This document shows positions 32,974-41,976 of a DNA stretch of 64,000 nucleotides, piece after piece. Where the stretch lies: NCBI GenBank assembly GCA_964621265.1, contig CAZULQ010000006.1:6931-70930 (forward strand). The letters are read 5' to 3'. The notes beneath the pieces were generated by a model, which saw nothing but the letters and a program-made list of their open reading frames with translations, was not told the origin of the DNA and did no database searches. This stretch comes from Porcipelethomonas sp964621265. Its GTDB lineage: Bacteria; Bacillota; Clostridia; Oscillospirales; Ruminococcaceae. Every line of letters starts with the position of its first letter. Positions within the stretch are counted from its first letter, which is position 1. Position numbers and translations under genes: made by a program.

Positions 32974-35058
32974 ATGTCCGATTATACCATTTATGAAAAC
33001 AGAGAATTATCATGGCTTAAATTTAATGAAAGAGTACTTGAAGAAGCACAGGATTCAAGCGTACCGCTTCTGGAAAGACTTCAGTTTGCGAGCATTTTCC
33101 AGAGCAATCTTGACGAATTTTTTATGGTCAGGGTGGGTTCGCTTTATGAACAGATGAAGCTTGACCCGAAGAAAAAGGACAGCAAATCGGGTATGACTGC
33201 AAAACAGCAGTTAAAGGCTATTTTCAACAGAGTAAATGAGCTTGAGCCTATGAAGGATATGGCGTATAAGAATATAATGCTTGAGCTTATGGAATACGGC
33301 GCTGAACAGATTAATTACCGTTCTGCGACCATCGAGGAACAGAAATACCTTCAGGAATACTTCAAAAAGGAAATCAAACCGCTTGTTTTCCCTTTGATTG
33401 TAGATAAGAAAAATCCGTTTCCGTTCCTTAAAAACAAGGAAATATACTGCGTTGTACAGCTTCAGTCAAAATCGGGCATAAGGCTCGGTATTGTTCCTGC
33501 AAGCGGACAGTTTCAGCGTGTTATACGTCTTTCGGGAGGAAACAGATTTATCCTTGCTGAAGACCTGATTTTACATTTTGCTCCTGCAATTTTCAAAAAT
33601 TACAAGGTTATCGACAAGACCCTTTTCCGCATTACGAGAAATGCGGACATATCCGTTGAGGACGGTCTTTATGACCCTGATTTTGACTTCAGAGCCGCAA
33701 TGGAGGAGCTTTGCAAGAAGAGAAAGAAGCTTTATCCTGTAAGAATGCAGCTTTCCGAGACATTCAGTTACAGAGCACTTGAATTTCTCTGCAAAAAGCT
33801 CGGGCTTGAGGAAAAGAATATTTTCTATCTCAAGACTCCGCTTGACCTTTCCTTTGCAGGAACTATAAAGGACATGCTTGACAATCCGAAGCTTAAATTT
33901 GATAAGCTTGTCCCTCAGAAGTCTGTCAGCATATCCGATAATTCGCCGATTATTACACAGGTAAAACAGCGTGACATACTGCTGAGTTACCCTTATGAGT
34001 CGATAAAGCCTTTTATCCAGCTGCTCAGTGAGGCGGCAAATGACCCGAAGGTTACGGAAATAAAGATTACTCTTTACAGGCTTGCGAAAAACAGTCTGAT
34101 TATAGAGGCTCTTTGTGACGCCGCCGAAAACGGCAAGAATGTTACTGTACTGGTTGAGCTTCGTGCGAGATTTGACGAGGAAAACAACATTGAGTGGTCA
34201 AAACGTCTTCAGGAGGCGGGCTGTAAGGTAATGTACGGTCCGAGAGAATATAAGGTTCATTCAAAGCTTCTGCTTATAACCCGTGAATATTCGGGCAGAA
34301 CCGAGTATATAACACAGATTGGTACGGGTAATTATAACGAAAAGACCGCAACGCTCTATACAGACCTTACTCTTATGACATCTCATCAGGGGATTGGACA
34401 GAATGCACAGGCTGTTTTTGATGCGCTTTCAGAAAACCGTCTTGTTGAGGAGTCGGAGCATCTTCTTGTTGCACCGCTTTGTCTGCAGAATCGTGTACTT
34501 GAAATGATTGATGAGGAAATTGAGCACGCACAGAACGGTGAAGATGCGTATATCGGTATCAAGATAAATTCGCTTTGTGACAAGGTGATTATGAAAAAAC
34601 TCGTTGAAGCTTCAAAGGCAGGCGTTAAAATTGACATGGTTATCCGTGGCATCAATACGCTTGTGACTGGTATTCCTGAGGAAACTGAGAATATTCATGC
34701 AAGAAGTATTGTCGGCCGTTATCTTGAACACAGCCGAATTTACATTTTCGGCACGAAAAAGCGCTGTAAGATGTATATAAGCTCGGCTGACTTCATGACG
34801 AGAAATACTGTCAGACGTGTTGAGGTTGCTGTACCGATTTACAGCAGCAGTATAAAGACCCGCATATGGAAGATGTTTGAGATTTTCATGTCAGATAATG
34901 TGAAGGCAAGAATTCAGATGCCTGACGGCTTGTATGTACGGGAAAATAACGATGAAACGCCTCTTGAAGCGCAGAGATATTTCTTTGAGGAATCCTATAA
35001 AAAGGCTGAAAAGAAAGCGGCTGACAGGGCAAAGGCAAAGAAAAAGACCAAGAAGTAA
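32974..35058 (+). CDS. ppk1: polyphosphate kinase 1
   Basis: The 694-residue enzyme transfers the gamma-phosphate of ATP to growing polyphosphate. All four domains appear: N-terminal helical part (YENRELSWLKFNERVLEEAQ), head domain, and two phospholipase D-like catalytic domains. The autophosphorylated histidine should be in EYKVHSKLLLI (about residue 429), and the second conserved histidine is in YLEHSRIYIFG (about 586). The ATG at 32974 has ACGGAGGAACACGAA before it. A basic Lys-rich tail (KKAEKKAADRAKAKKKTKK) ends the protein. It is a single gene with its own promoter and terminator. Confidence 0.95.
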   Translation: MSDYTIYENRELSWLKFNERVLEEAQDSSVPLLERLQFASIFQSNLDEFFMVRVGSLYEQMKLDPKKKDSKSGMTAKQQLKAIFNRVNELEPMKDMAYKNIMLELMEYGAEQINYRSATIEEQKYLQEYFKKEIKPLVFPLIVDKKNPFPFLKNKEIYCVVQLQSKSGIRLGIVPASGQFQRVIRLSGGNRFILAEDLILHFAPAIFKNYKVIDKTLFRITRNADISVEDGLYDPDFDFRAAMEELCKKRKKLYPVRMQLSETFSYRALEFLCKKLGLEEKNIFYLKTPLDLSFAGTIKDMLDNPKLKFDKLVPQKSVSISDNSPIITQVKQRDILLSYPYESIKPFIQLLSEAANDPKVTEIKITLYRLAKNSLIIEALCDAAENGKNVTVLVELRARFDEENNIEWSKRLQEAGCKVMYGPREYKVHSKLLLITREYSGRTEYITQIGTGNYNEKTATLYTDLTLMTSHQGIGQNAQAVFDALSENRLVEESEHLLVAPLCLQNRVLEMIDEEIEHAQNGEDAYIGIKINSLCDKVIMKKLVEASKAGVKIDMVIRGINTLVTGIPEETENIHARSIVGRYLEHSRIYIFGTKKRCKMYISSADFMTRNTVRRVEVAVPIYSSSIKTRIWKMFEIFMSDNVKARIQMPDGLYVRENNDETPLEAQRYFFEESYKKAEKKAADRAKAKKKTKK

Positions 35059-35061
35059 AAT

Positions 35062-35096
35062 AAAAAAGGACTGCTTAAAAAAGCAGTCCTTTTTGT
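35062..35096 (+). terminator. terminator of ppk
   Basis: AAAAAGGACTGCTT / AAGCAGTCCTTTTT with an AAAA loop, right after the stop codon. Confidence 0.9.
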
Positions 35097-35331
35097 TTAA
35101 TTTCCGCGAAACCCCACATTTCGTTTCGATTATGTAAAATGGCGATGTTTTCCCTTCCATACGCCTTTTTGGATTAACAGTGCGCTCCCTCCCTATTAGC
35201 ACCCTGTCTGATGACAGAATAAATCTGTCATGAAAATCTGTCAGCCTGTTATGCCGACAAATCACAAGTTTTATTTTACAGTTATTCATGAGCTTGTACA
35301 AGTCACAATATTGATAAAAAACAGCACAATC
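35097..35331. other. intergenic stretch without recognised genes
   Basis: I see no coding gene or RNA gene here. There are short repeats of CTGTC/GACAG (35203-35250) that might form a weak hairpin. Confidence 0.5.
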
Positions 35332-35360
35332 TTGACATTAGAAAAAGGGTTGTGTATAAT
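35332..35360 (+). promoter_or_regulatory. promoter of the AraC-type regulator
   Basis: Perfect consensus TTGACA, 17 bases, TATAAT, 35 bases before the start codon. Confidence 0.85.
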
Positions 35361-35395
35361 TAAATAAAAGAGTATATAAAAAGGCATTATTAATT

Positions 35396-36265
35396 ATGAA
35401 GAACTTACTATTTCACAATGAACCCGAAAATTCAAGGCGTATTTTATACACACCCGAATTGTTCGCAAAGAAAAATCTTATATATCTGCAGGAAACAGGT
35501 GAGCTTACTTCCGATAAGGATTATATCAGCCGCCGAAACAGTCACAGGTCGTTTCTTTTCTTTATTGTTTTAAGCGGTAGCGGAAAAATCGGCTATGACG
35601 GACAGGAATGGTCCGTTTCGAAGGGAAGCTGTGTTTTTCTTGACTGCGGGAGCGAATATTTTCATCAGTCCGATGAGAATGGCTGGACTCTTAAGTGGGC
35701 GCATTTTTACGGAAGTACGCTTAGCGAGCTTTACGGCAGATATATAAAGCTTGGCGGAAAAAACTGTTTTAAATGCAATATGCTGACGGAATATGAAGCA
35801 ATTCTCGATGAGATTTATGCGGTTGCGTCATCTGATGTTCACAATCGTGACATGAAGATATATGAAAAGCTGGTTTCGCTTCTGACAATGCTTACCGATG
35901 AATGCTTTGACAGGGAGGACGGCAGGGACAATATTGACATGGCAAGAGACCTATTGCCTGTGAAAAAATACATTGATGAAGCCTACATGAGCAGGATAAC
36001 CCTCGATGAGCTTGCCGAAAAATTCTATATAAACAAGTTTTATCTTGCGAGACTTTTCAAAAAACAGTTCGGCATGTCGGTTGTAAACTATATTCTCCAT
36101 GTCCGTATATCGCATTCAAAGCATTTTCTGAGATTTACAGACCTGTCTGTTGACAGTATCGGGGCAAAATGTGGCTTTGGCAGCGGAAACTACTTTACAA
36201 GGGCATTCAGAAAAATTGAAGGGGTAACCCCCGGACAGTTCAGAAAAACATGGAGGGGACGCTGA
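35396..36265 (+). CDS. AraC family transcriptional regulator
   Basis: The 289-residue regulator has an N-terminal cupin-like ligand domain (about 40-110; LSGSGKIGYDGQEWSVSKGS) and a C-terminal double helix-turn-helix (about 185-285; ITLDELAEKFYINKFYLARL and the signature GFGSGNYFTRAFRKIEGVTP). Such proteins usually sense a sugar and activate catabolic genes. No obvious target gene is adjacent; the next gene is a HAD phosphatase with its own promoter, so the regulon is unknown. The ribosome site is weak (AAAAAGGCATTATTAATT). Confidence 0.9.
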   Translation: MKNLLFHNEPENSRRILYTPELFAKKNLIYLQETGELTSDKDYISRRNSHRSFLFFIVLSGSGKIGYDGQEWSVSKGSCVFLDCGSEYFHQSDENGWTLKWAHFYGSTLSELYGRYIKLGGKNCFKCNMLTEYEAILDEIYAVASSDVHNRDMKIYEKLVSLLTMLTDECFDREDGRDNIDMARDLLPVKKYIDEAYMSRITLDELAEKFYINKFYLARLFKKQFGMSVVNYILHVRISHSKHFLRFTDLSVDSIGAKCGFGSGNYFTRAFRKIEGVTPGQFRKTWRGR

Positions 36266-36267
36266 AT

Positions 36268-36296
36268 TTGCAATTTATGTGCTGTTATGTTATAAT
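36268..36296 (+). promoter_or_regulatory. promoter of the HAD phosphatase gene
   Basis: TTGCAA, 17 bases, TATAAT, starting three bases after the AraC stop codon. Confidence 0.7.
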
Positions 36297-36365
36297 CAAA
36301 CAGGTTGAAGTATAAGAGCGTGTTCGGATTTTATGAGAACACGTCTGGTTTGGAGTGAATTGATT

Positions 36366-37007
36366 ATGAGTAAATATGACCTTGTTATTTTTGACGTTGA
36401 CGGAACGCTTCTTGATACCACAGAAAGCGTTGTATTGTCAGCAAAGCATGCTATTACAACAAAGGGCTATGATATGCCGTCTGACAGCGTACTGCTGAAA
36501 TTTATAGGTCCGCCGCTTCAGGTTTCCTTTGAAAATCTTTTTGGACTCAAAGGGAAGGAGCGTGATGAGGCTGTTGCGATTTTCAGGGAATTCTATGCTG
36601 AAAATATGCTGAGGGCAAAGCCTTATGACGGAATGCTGGGACTTTGTGAGTATCTCAGGGAAAAGGGTATTGCCATGGCGATTGCGACCTATAAGCGTGA
36701 GGACTATGCCTTAAAAATCCTTTCTCATTTCGGTTTTGCGGATTTTACCGACAATATTCACGGTGCGGCTGTTGACAATACACTTACAAAGCATGATATC
36801 ATTGAAAAGTGTATTGAGGAAAGCGGAGTTTCCGACAGAAGCAGAATTGTTATGATAGGGGACACTCTCCATGACGCAAACGGTGCGGAGCAGTCGGGCG
36901 TTGACTTTATCGGCGTAACCTATGGCTTTGGATTTGCGGAGGAAATACCCGATAATCTCAAGTATGCCGACACGGCAGAGGCAATTACGGATATTATTGA
37001 AGGATAA
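36366..37007 (+). CDS. HAD superfamily phosphatase (phosphoglycolate phosphatase-like)
   Basis: The 213-residue protein has the HAD motifs: DVDGTLLDT (nucleophile Asp, residues 9-17), a helical cap (subclass I), the Thr/Ser and Lys region, and VMIGDTLHDANGA near the C-terminus. It is close to Gph/PgmB-type phosphatases acting on small phosphorylated metabolites. The substrate cannot be named. I chose ATG 36366 (MSKYDLVIF) because TTGGAGTGAATTGATT precedes it and the conserved fold starts there. Confidence 0.87.
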   Translation: MSKYDLVIFDVDGTLLDTTESVVLSAKHAITTKGYDMPSDSVLLKFIGPPLQVSFENLFGLKGKERDEAVAIFREFYAENMLRAKPYDGMLGLCEYLREKGIAMAIATYKREDYALKILSHFGFADFTDNIHGAAVDNTLTKHDIIEKCIEESGVSDRSRIVMIGDTLHDANGAEQSGVDFIGVTYGFGFAEEIPDNLKYADTAEAITDIIEG

Positions 37008-37017
37008 TATAAAAACA

Positions 37018-37049
37018 GACACTGCATAGGAAATGCAGTGTCATTTTTT
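37018..37049. terminator. terminator between convergent HAD and kinase-like genes
   Basis: GACACTGCAT / ATGCAGTGTC with a five-base loop and TTTTTT. Confidence 0.9.
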
Positions 37050-37077
37050 GCCTATGGAAAAAATTATAAACCGAAAT

Positions 37078-37575
37078 TTATAGATGGATATGATTTAAAA
37101 ATTCATCTGCTTCGTTACGACTTTTAAAAATATAAATATCTTTGCAGGAATATTTTTCCAGCAACGCCATAATCTTTGGTTTGCTTTGAGAATTATAGTT
37201 TTTTATAAACTCAATAAACTCGGTATCCTCTTCATTTTCTCTTTCTATCCATGGCATATCTGTTCGTGGTTTTCCTCTTCTTTCCCTGATGCCGCTAAGA
37301 CAAACTTCTACCGGATAATCTAAGAAAATAACTGTATCACACGACTGTAACCTTAATTCTATTGTAGAACCATAATTGCCGTCGATAATCCAGCTGCTGT
37401 TTTGGAGTGTGCTTAATAACCTTTCTCTGAAAGTCATTTTGTCAACGGTTGTTCTATCAGCATTCCAATACATCATATCCAAGTGATAAAGTGGGATAGC
37501 TGTTATTTTGTGTAATACTTTTGAAAATGTGCTTTTACCGCTTCCGGGACAACCGATTATCATAATTTTATTCAT
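37078..37575 (-). CDS. P-loop kinase-like protein (DNA topology modulation protein FlaR family)
   Basis: The 165-residue protein resembles small adenylate kinase-like P-loop proteins. The Walker A motif is GCPGSGKST (8-16), followed by PLYHLDMMYWNADR, IIDGNYGSTIELRL and VIFLDYP with an Arg-rich lid (RERRGKPRTD), the pattern annotated as FlaR/topology modulation. The true substrate of this family is not established. It follows the CLC gene by nine bases on the same strand, so the two are likely co-transcribed. Confidence 0.75.
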   Translation of the reverse strand: MNKIMIIGCPGSGKSTFSKVLHKITAIPLYHLDMMYWNADRTTVDKMTFRERLLSTLQNSSWIIDGNYGSTIELRLQSCDTVIFLDYPVEVCLSGIRERRGKPRTDMPWIERENEEDTEFIEFIKNYNSQSKPKIMALLEKYSCKDIYIFKSRNEADEFLNHIHL

Positions 37576-37584
37576 TTATAGTAC

Positions 37585-38856
37585 TCACATCTTCCATATT
37601 TTCTTGTCAATATATTTCGGTTCAAGCTTTGAATAGAGAATTTTCTGTTCGCTGTAAAGCCCCGCATAGCCCGAGAGCATGTATGAAACGCCGCATGCTA
37701 AAAGATACAGCGGCAGATGCTCGGTGCCGAAAAGCTCAGTGCAAAGGAAAACAGCCGTAACAGGGCAGTTTGTAACGCCGCAGAAAAGGCAGGCAAGTCC
37801 GATTGCCGCACCGAGCGAGAAATCAAGCCCCAGTACGGGCGCAAATGCGCTTCCGAAGGTTGCGCCTATGAAAAAGACAGGCATAATCTCGCCGCCCTTG
37901 AAGCCTGCGCCGAGAGTCAGCGCTGTAAACAGAAGCTTTAAGGCAAATTCCTCCCATGAGGCAGTCTGAAGAAATGTACGGTTTATAACCTCTGCGCCTG
38001 TGCCGTTATAGTCGTAGGTTCCGCAGATAAATGTGAGCAGGACTACCGCCGCACCGCCTGCGGCAATACGCAGATAAGGATTTTTGAAGAATATTCTGTA
38101 AAACTTTTCGGCGTTTTTGAGTACAAAGCAAAAAAGTATACTCAGAAATGCACAGCATATCGCAATAATCAGTACTTTAAAATATACAGTATAATTGACG
38201 TTTTCGATGACTACATTATGTGTTTCCGGAACAACTCCGAAGCGTGAGGAAATCGCAAGACCCGTGAGGGCTGAGATAATACACGGGACAAGTGCGGAAT
38301 AGTGCATGATTCCGACGCTAATTACTTCGAGCGAAAAGAATGCGGCGGCGGCAGGAGTGCCGAAAAGAGCCGCAAAGCCTGCGCTCATGCCGCACATTGT
38401 AAGAAGTCGGCATTCGTGGGTTTCAAGCTTCAGCCATAGTCCGAGCTGAGAGCCCATACTTCCGCCGATTTGCAAAGCGGCGCCCTCTCTGCCCGCTGAG
38501 CCGCCGCCGATGTGAGTGAGGACTGAGCCGCCGAAAATGCTGAGAGTGTTGCGCCATGTCATTTTTTCGCCGTCACGGACAGCCATAAGCGCCAGATTTG
38601 TTCCTTTATCCTTTAGCTTTAAAAGCTTGTAGAGCCCCACAACAAGCAGTCCCATAACAGGGAGCGAGAGAATAATAAGCGGATATTTTTCACGCAGATG
38701 TGCCGTTTCGCCGAGCGCTAAGTGGAAAAGCGTTGCGACAATTCCGACTGATACGCCGACCAGAAGTGCAAGTGAACTCCATTTGCAGAAGCTCAGAACC
38801 ATTTCCGGCAGATTGCGTTTTATTCGTTTGTATGTTTTTTTAATGTACTTTTTCAA
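37585..38856 (-). CDS. CLC-type anion transporter, probably CLC-F fluoride/proton antiporter
   Basis: The 423-residue membrane protein has the CLC fold with GGGSAGREGAALQIGGSMGS and GAGFKGGEIMPVFFIGATFG. The usual GSGIP chloride-selectivity motif is replaced by GTNLA, as in CLC-F antiporters that expel fluoride, and the GFKGGE segment with its extra gating Glu also matches that subtype. A fluoride role is inferred. I chose a TTG start at 38856 because GGAGATGAAACA lies before it and the predicted promoter (38892-38919) would exclude a longer ATG-started form from 38919. No fluoride riboswitch fits in the ~30-base leader. The kinase-like gene follows. Confidence 0.75.
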   Translation of the reverse strand: MKKYIKKTYKRIKRNLPEMVLSFCKWSSLALLVGVSVGIVATLFHLALGETAHLREKYPLIILSLPVMGLLVVGLYKLLKLKDKGTNLALMAVRDGEKMTWRNTLSIFGGSVLTHIGGGSAGREGAALQIGGSMGSQLGLWLKLETHECRLLTMCGMSAGFAALFGTPAAAAFFSLEVISVGIMHYSALVPCIISALTGLAISSRFGVVPETHNVVIENVNYTVYFKVLIIAICCAFLSILFCFVLKNAEKFYRIFFKNPYLRIAAGGAAVVLLTFICGTYDYNGTGAEVINRTFLQTASWEEFALKLLFTALTLGAGFKGGEIMPVFFIGATFGSAFAPVLGLDFSLGAAIGLACLFCGVTNCPVTAVFLCTELFGTEHLPLYLLACGVSYMLSGYAGLYSEQKILYSKLEPKYIDKKIWKM

Positions 38857-38891
38857 TGTTTCATCTCCGATTTTTATGTCGTTATACACTA

Positions 38892-38919
38892 ATAATACCA
38901 TTTTTGCGGGATTTGTCAA
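38892..38919 (-). promoter_or_regulatory. promoter of the CLC gene
   Basis: On the minus strand TTGACA, 16 bases, TATTAT, about 35 bases before the proposed TTG start. Confidence 0.65.
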
Positions 38920-38923
38920 TACA

Positions 38924-39553
38924 TTAAGGCAGATACTTGAAAATTCCGAGTATTATAAGCGTTATTCCTGAAAGCCATGAAATCGAAGGCTTATGGTGTG
39001 AAATTCTTCTGCCGAGAATATTTCCGAGGGCAACTGCCGCAAGACCTGAGATAATACCGGCTGTTGCGATTGTTGCAAGTCCGCTTCCGCCAAGACCTGC
39101 CCCCAGACCGCTTGCGAGCGAATCGGGAGAAAGAACGAGTGCGAGCGTTACCGCTTCTTTGGCGGAAAGCCGCTTGGAACGGTCGGAGTCTGCCTGAGTT
39201 TCGTCAAGGTAGACGCTTATCACAAAATCAAAGCTGAAAAAATGAAAGCTTATGCCGCCCCTGCCATGTCGTTTTCTGAGGGCGGATTTGAGCATGTTCT
39301 GAAAAAGCGATACTGTCCCCATTATTATGAGAATTGCGCCCCCGAATGCAAGGCAGTATTTTTCGGGCAATGCTGAGCCTATGAGCGATGAGACGAGTAT
39401 GGAACACGACAAAACGGCTGTGCAGATAAGAGAGATTACAACTGCGGAAAGGGGAGGAATACGGATTTTTTCGGAGCCGAGAGAAAATGCGGCTAAAAAT
39501 GCGTCAATTGAAACCGCAAGAACAAGCATTATGTCCTGTATTAAAATGTTCAT
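38924..39553 (-). CDS. ytaF: sporulation membrane protein YtaF (MntP-like fold)
   Basis: The 209-residue protein has six membrane helices in two halves with the MntP/YtaF signatures SIDAFLAAFSLGSEKIRIPP and LVLSPDSLASGLGAG. YtaF is a poorly characterised protein conserved in spore-formers and related to the manganese exporter MntP. The site AAGGACTGAAATAT precedes the ATG. It is divergent from birA. The transported ion, if any, is unknown. Its presence agrees with the other spore genes of the window. Confidence 0.82.
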   Translation of the reverse strand: MNILIQDIMLVLAVSIDAFLAAFSLGSEKIRIPPLSAVVISLICTAVLSCSILVSSLIGSALPEKYCLAFGGAILIIMGTVSLFQNMLKSALRKRHGRGGISFHFFSFDFVISVYLDETQADSDRSKRLSAKEAVTLALVLSPDSLASGLGAGLGGSGLATIATAGIISGLAAVALGNILGRRISHHKPSISWLSGITLIILGIFKYLP

Positions 39554-39631
39554 ATATTTCAGTCCTTCTTGTTATTTTGGTGAATTTATGCTATATTATT
39601 TTATGAAGCTATTACCGAAAGGGTGAGAATT

Positions 39632-40609
39632 TTGACAACAAAAGAAAAAATACTGGATATACTCCTTGCTTCTCAGGACTATGTTTCGGGGGAATATCTT
39701 GCAGAAAGGCTCGGGGTTTCGAGAAATTCCGTCTGGAAGGCTGTGAACACACTGCGTTCTGACGGCTTTGATATAGAAGCGGTTACAAACAAGGGTTATG
39801 CACTTCGCAGTGAGGGAAACGCTCTCAGCGAAGCGGTTATAAGGCGTTATCTTAACGAAAATGACGAGCGTGAAATACATATATTTGAAAGCATCGACTC
39901 CACCAATAATTACGCAAAAAAGCTTGCCTCAGAGGGCGCAAAAGGGGGTACTGTCGTAATTGCGGAGGAACAGACGGCGGGAAAGGGAAGACTTGGGCGT
40001 GTTTTCTGTTCGCCTGCGGGAGGAAGCATATATCTGAGCGTTGTTTTGCGCCCGCATACTGATATGCAGTCAAGCCAGCTTATAACCTCGTGTATAGCCG
40101 TTGCGGCGGCAGAGGCTATTGACAGCGTGTGCAAAACCGATGCTAAAATAAAATGGGTAAATGATATCTTTTTAAACGGCAGAAAGATAAGCGGTATTTT
40201 AACTGAGGCGTCTGTTAATTTTGAAAGCGGAACGCTTGATTATGCCGTTGTCGGTATCGGAATTAATTTAAAGAGTGTGAAAAACGTGTTTTCGCCTGAG
40301 CTTCTTGAAATTGCAACTTCCATTGAGGACGAAACGGGCGTTATGCCACAGAGATGCAGGCTTATCGCAAAGCTTCTTGAAAATATTGACCGCCATATTG
40401 AAAGCATTGAAAGCAGAAAATTTCTTGATGAATACCGCCGACGTTCGTTTATTGTAGGGGAACGGGTTGTGGTGTCAAAAATCTCGGAGGAGCGTTTTGC
40501 GACAGCTGTCGGCATTGCTGATGACGCGGGTCTGATTGTCAGATTTGATGATGGAAAAGAGGAAGTGCTAAGTTCGGGTGAAGCGAGAATAGTGCGTGAC
40601 CGCACATGA
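39632..40609 (+). CDS. birA: bifunctional biotin--[acetyl-CoA-carboxylase] ligase / biotin repressor
   Basis: The 325-residue protein has an N-terminal winged helix (about 1-65; GEYLAERLGVSRNSVWKAVN), the ligase core with the biotinyl-AMP loop (AGKGRLGRVFCSPAGGSIYL, about 120-139) and KWVNDIFLNGRKISGIL, and a C-terminal SH3-like domain. It attaches biotin to carboxylases and can repress biotin genes. I favour the TTG start at 39632 because GAAAGGGTGAG lies at the right distance; GTG at 39623 overlaps that site. The last five codons (V-R-D-R-T) and the stop come from the dispersed element, copy 2. Confidence 0.92.
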   Translation: MTTKEKILDILLASQDYVSGEYLAERLGVSRNSVWKAVNTLRSDGFDIEAVTNKGYALRSEGNALSEAVIRRYLNENDEREIHIFESIDSTNNYAKKLASEGAKGGTVVIAEEQTAGKGRLGRVFCSPAGGSIYLSVVLRPHTDMQSSQLITSCIAVAAAEAIDSVCKTDAKIKWVNDIFLNGRKISGILTEASVNFESGTLDYAVVGIGINLKSVKNVFSPELLEIATSIEDETGVMPQRCRLIAKLLENIDRHIESIESRKFLDEYRRRSFIVGERVVVSKISEERFATAVGIADDAGLIVRFDDGKEEVLSSGEARIVRDRT

Positions 40610-40660
40610 CATTTTCGTTCTGTTATCTTTTGAAAAAAGCGTGAGATAAGGCACGACCAT
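40592..40660 (+). repeat. dispersed 69-bp element, copy 2
   Basis: GTGCG, TGAC loop, CGCAC, then ATGACATTTTCGTTCTGT, a variable middle and AAGGCACGACCAT. It overlaps the end of birA and runs in the same direction. A palindrome (40672-40693) follows as in copy 1. Confidence 0.8.
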
Positions 40661-40671
40661 GTTTTTCGTAG

Positions 40672-40693
40672 GGGTCGATGCCCACATCGACCC
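40672..40693. repeat. palindromic GGGTCGATG hairpin attached to repeat copy 2
   Basis: A 9-bp stem GGGTCGATG / CATCGACCC with a four-base loop, in the same place relative to the element as in copy 1. Confidence 0.75.
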
Positions 40694-40702
40694 GTAAATA
40701 AT

Positions 40703-40740
40703 AAAAGGGACGTTCTCTCTTGCAGGGTGTCCCTTTTATG
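40703..40740 (+). terminator. probable terminator of birA
   Basis: AAAAGGGAC / GTCCCTTTT with a 17-base loop, then ATGTGATTTT. It is weaker than the other terminators here. Confidence 0.55.
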
Positions 40741-40832
40741 TGATTTTAGTAAAAAAACAGCAGCATTTTGCTACTAAAAGCACAAAAACAGATGCTTGTA
40801 TTTGTGAGAAATCACAAAAAAGTATAATTCAC

Positions 40833-40861
40833 TTGACATTCAGCAATAATAATGATAAATT
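40833..40861 (+). promoter_or_regulatory. promoter of the hrcA heat-shock operon
   Basis: TTGACA, 17 bases, TAAATT, ending four bases before the CIRCE operator. Confidence 0.75.
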
Positions 40862-40865
40862 ATAT

Positions 40866-40892
40866 TTAGCACTCAAACACTTCGAGTGCTAA
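40866..40892 (+). promoter_or_regulatory. CIRCE operator (HrcA binding site)
   Basis: A perfect TTAGCACTC-N9-GAGTGCTAA between the promoter and hrcA. HrcA binds it and represses the chaperone operon until heat or misfolded protein withdraws GroEL support. Confidence 0.97.
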
Positions 40893-40935
40893 CACTCTAA
40901 GACAACAGCTGCCAGCAGTAAGGGAGGAAGAAAAA

Positions 40936-41976
40936 ATGGACGACAGAAAGCTAAAAATTTTAGCGGCTGTCATTGATGAATATATACTGACAGGCGAGCC
41001 TGTAGGTTCAAAGACCATTGCTTCTCTTCCCGATATAAAGGTTTCTGCCGCAACAGTCAGAAATGATATGGCGGTGCTTGAACAGCTGGGTTATCTTGAA
41101 CAGCCGCATACGTCTGCGGGACGTGTCCCGACATTCAGCGGTTACAGGCTTTACATTGACAGGATTATGACACGCAATGAACTGCCTGAGGAGGAAATAA
41201 AACGTCTTGACAATATGCTCGAGGAAAAGGGAGCGGTAACGGAAGAGCTTATAATTGAGAGTGCGACAACAGCGCTTGCGGAGCTTACGCAGTGTGCGGC
41301 GGTTGCGTCAAACTCGGCTCCGAAGTTTTCGGTAATCTCAAAGGTTGAGGTTATCCCGACAGGCAAAAGGCTTTACGTTATTCTGCTTATCACTTCAAAC
41401 GGAAGCATAAAGAACAAGGCATGCAGGCTTGAGTTTGACCTGACGAATGAACAGCTTGATTTCTTCACAAACTACATTCAGGAAAATCTTACAGGAATTT
41501 CTGTTTCGGATATATCCGATGAGATGGTTGCAAAGCTTGTTGAAGCGCTCGGAACATATATGATGACGCTTTCACCGCTTGTTCACAGCATATGTGAGCT
41601 TTCAAAGGGTCTGAAGCAGAAGGAGCTTAAGGTTATAGGTACAAAGAACCTGCTTTCCTGCAAGGAGCTTGACACGATGGACATTGTAAAATTCATGGAC
41701 CATCATGATGAGCTTGAGGTACTCATGAACGATTCGTTCAGCGGTATAAACGTTATGTTCAGTGAAGAAAATGACGGATTTGTAATCGGCAACTCCAGTA
41801 TGATTGTTTCAAACTATCAGAAGGGCGACAAGACAGTCGGCTCGCTGGGGGTTATCGGTCCTATGAGACTTGATTATGCCAAGATTATACCTTATATAGA
41901 ATATTTTACACAGAAAATCACTGACCTTATTTCAGATGAGGCGGAGTTTGACGGAAAGGAAGAGGACAATGGCTGA
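40936..41976 (+). CDS. hrcA: heat-inducible transcription repressor HrcA
   Basis: The 346-residue repressor has the N-terminal winged helix with TGEPVGSKTIASL and VSAATVRNDMAVLEQLGYLEQ followed by PHTSAGRVPTFSGYRLYID, all highly typical. It represses its own operon through CIRCE. GGGAGGAAG precedes the ATG. Its stop overlaps the start of grpE. It is the first gene of hrcA-grpE-dnaK-dnaJ. Confidence 0.97.
   Translation: MDDRKLKILAAVIDEYILTGEPVGSKTIASLPDIKVSAATVRNDMAVLEQLGYLEQPHTSAGRVPTFSGYRLYIDRIMTRNELPEEEIKRLDNMLEEKGAVTEELIIESATTALAELTQCAAVASNSAPKFSVISKVEVIPTGKRLYVILLITSNGSIKNKACRLEFDLTNEQLDFFTNYIQENLTGISVSDISDEMVAKLVEALGTYMMTLSPLVHSICELSKGLKQKELKVIGTKNLLSCKELDTMDIVKFMDHHDELEVLMNDSFSGINVMFSEENDGFVIGNSSMIVSNYQKGDKTVGSLGVIGPMRLDYAKIIPYIEYFTQKITDLISDEAEFDGKEEDNG

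Noticed and set aside
38857..38890. Fluoride riboswitch before the CLC gene
   Set aside because: The leader between the predicted transcript start and the TTG start is only about 30 bases, too short for the aptamer.
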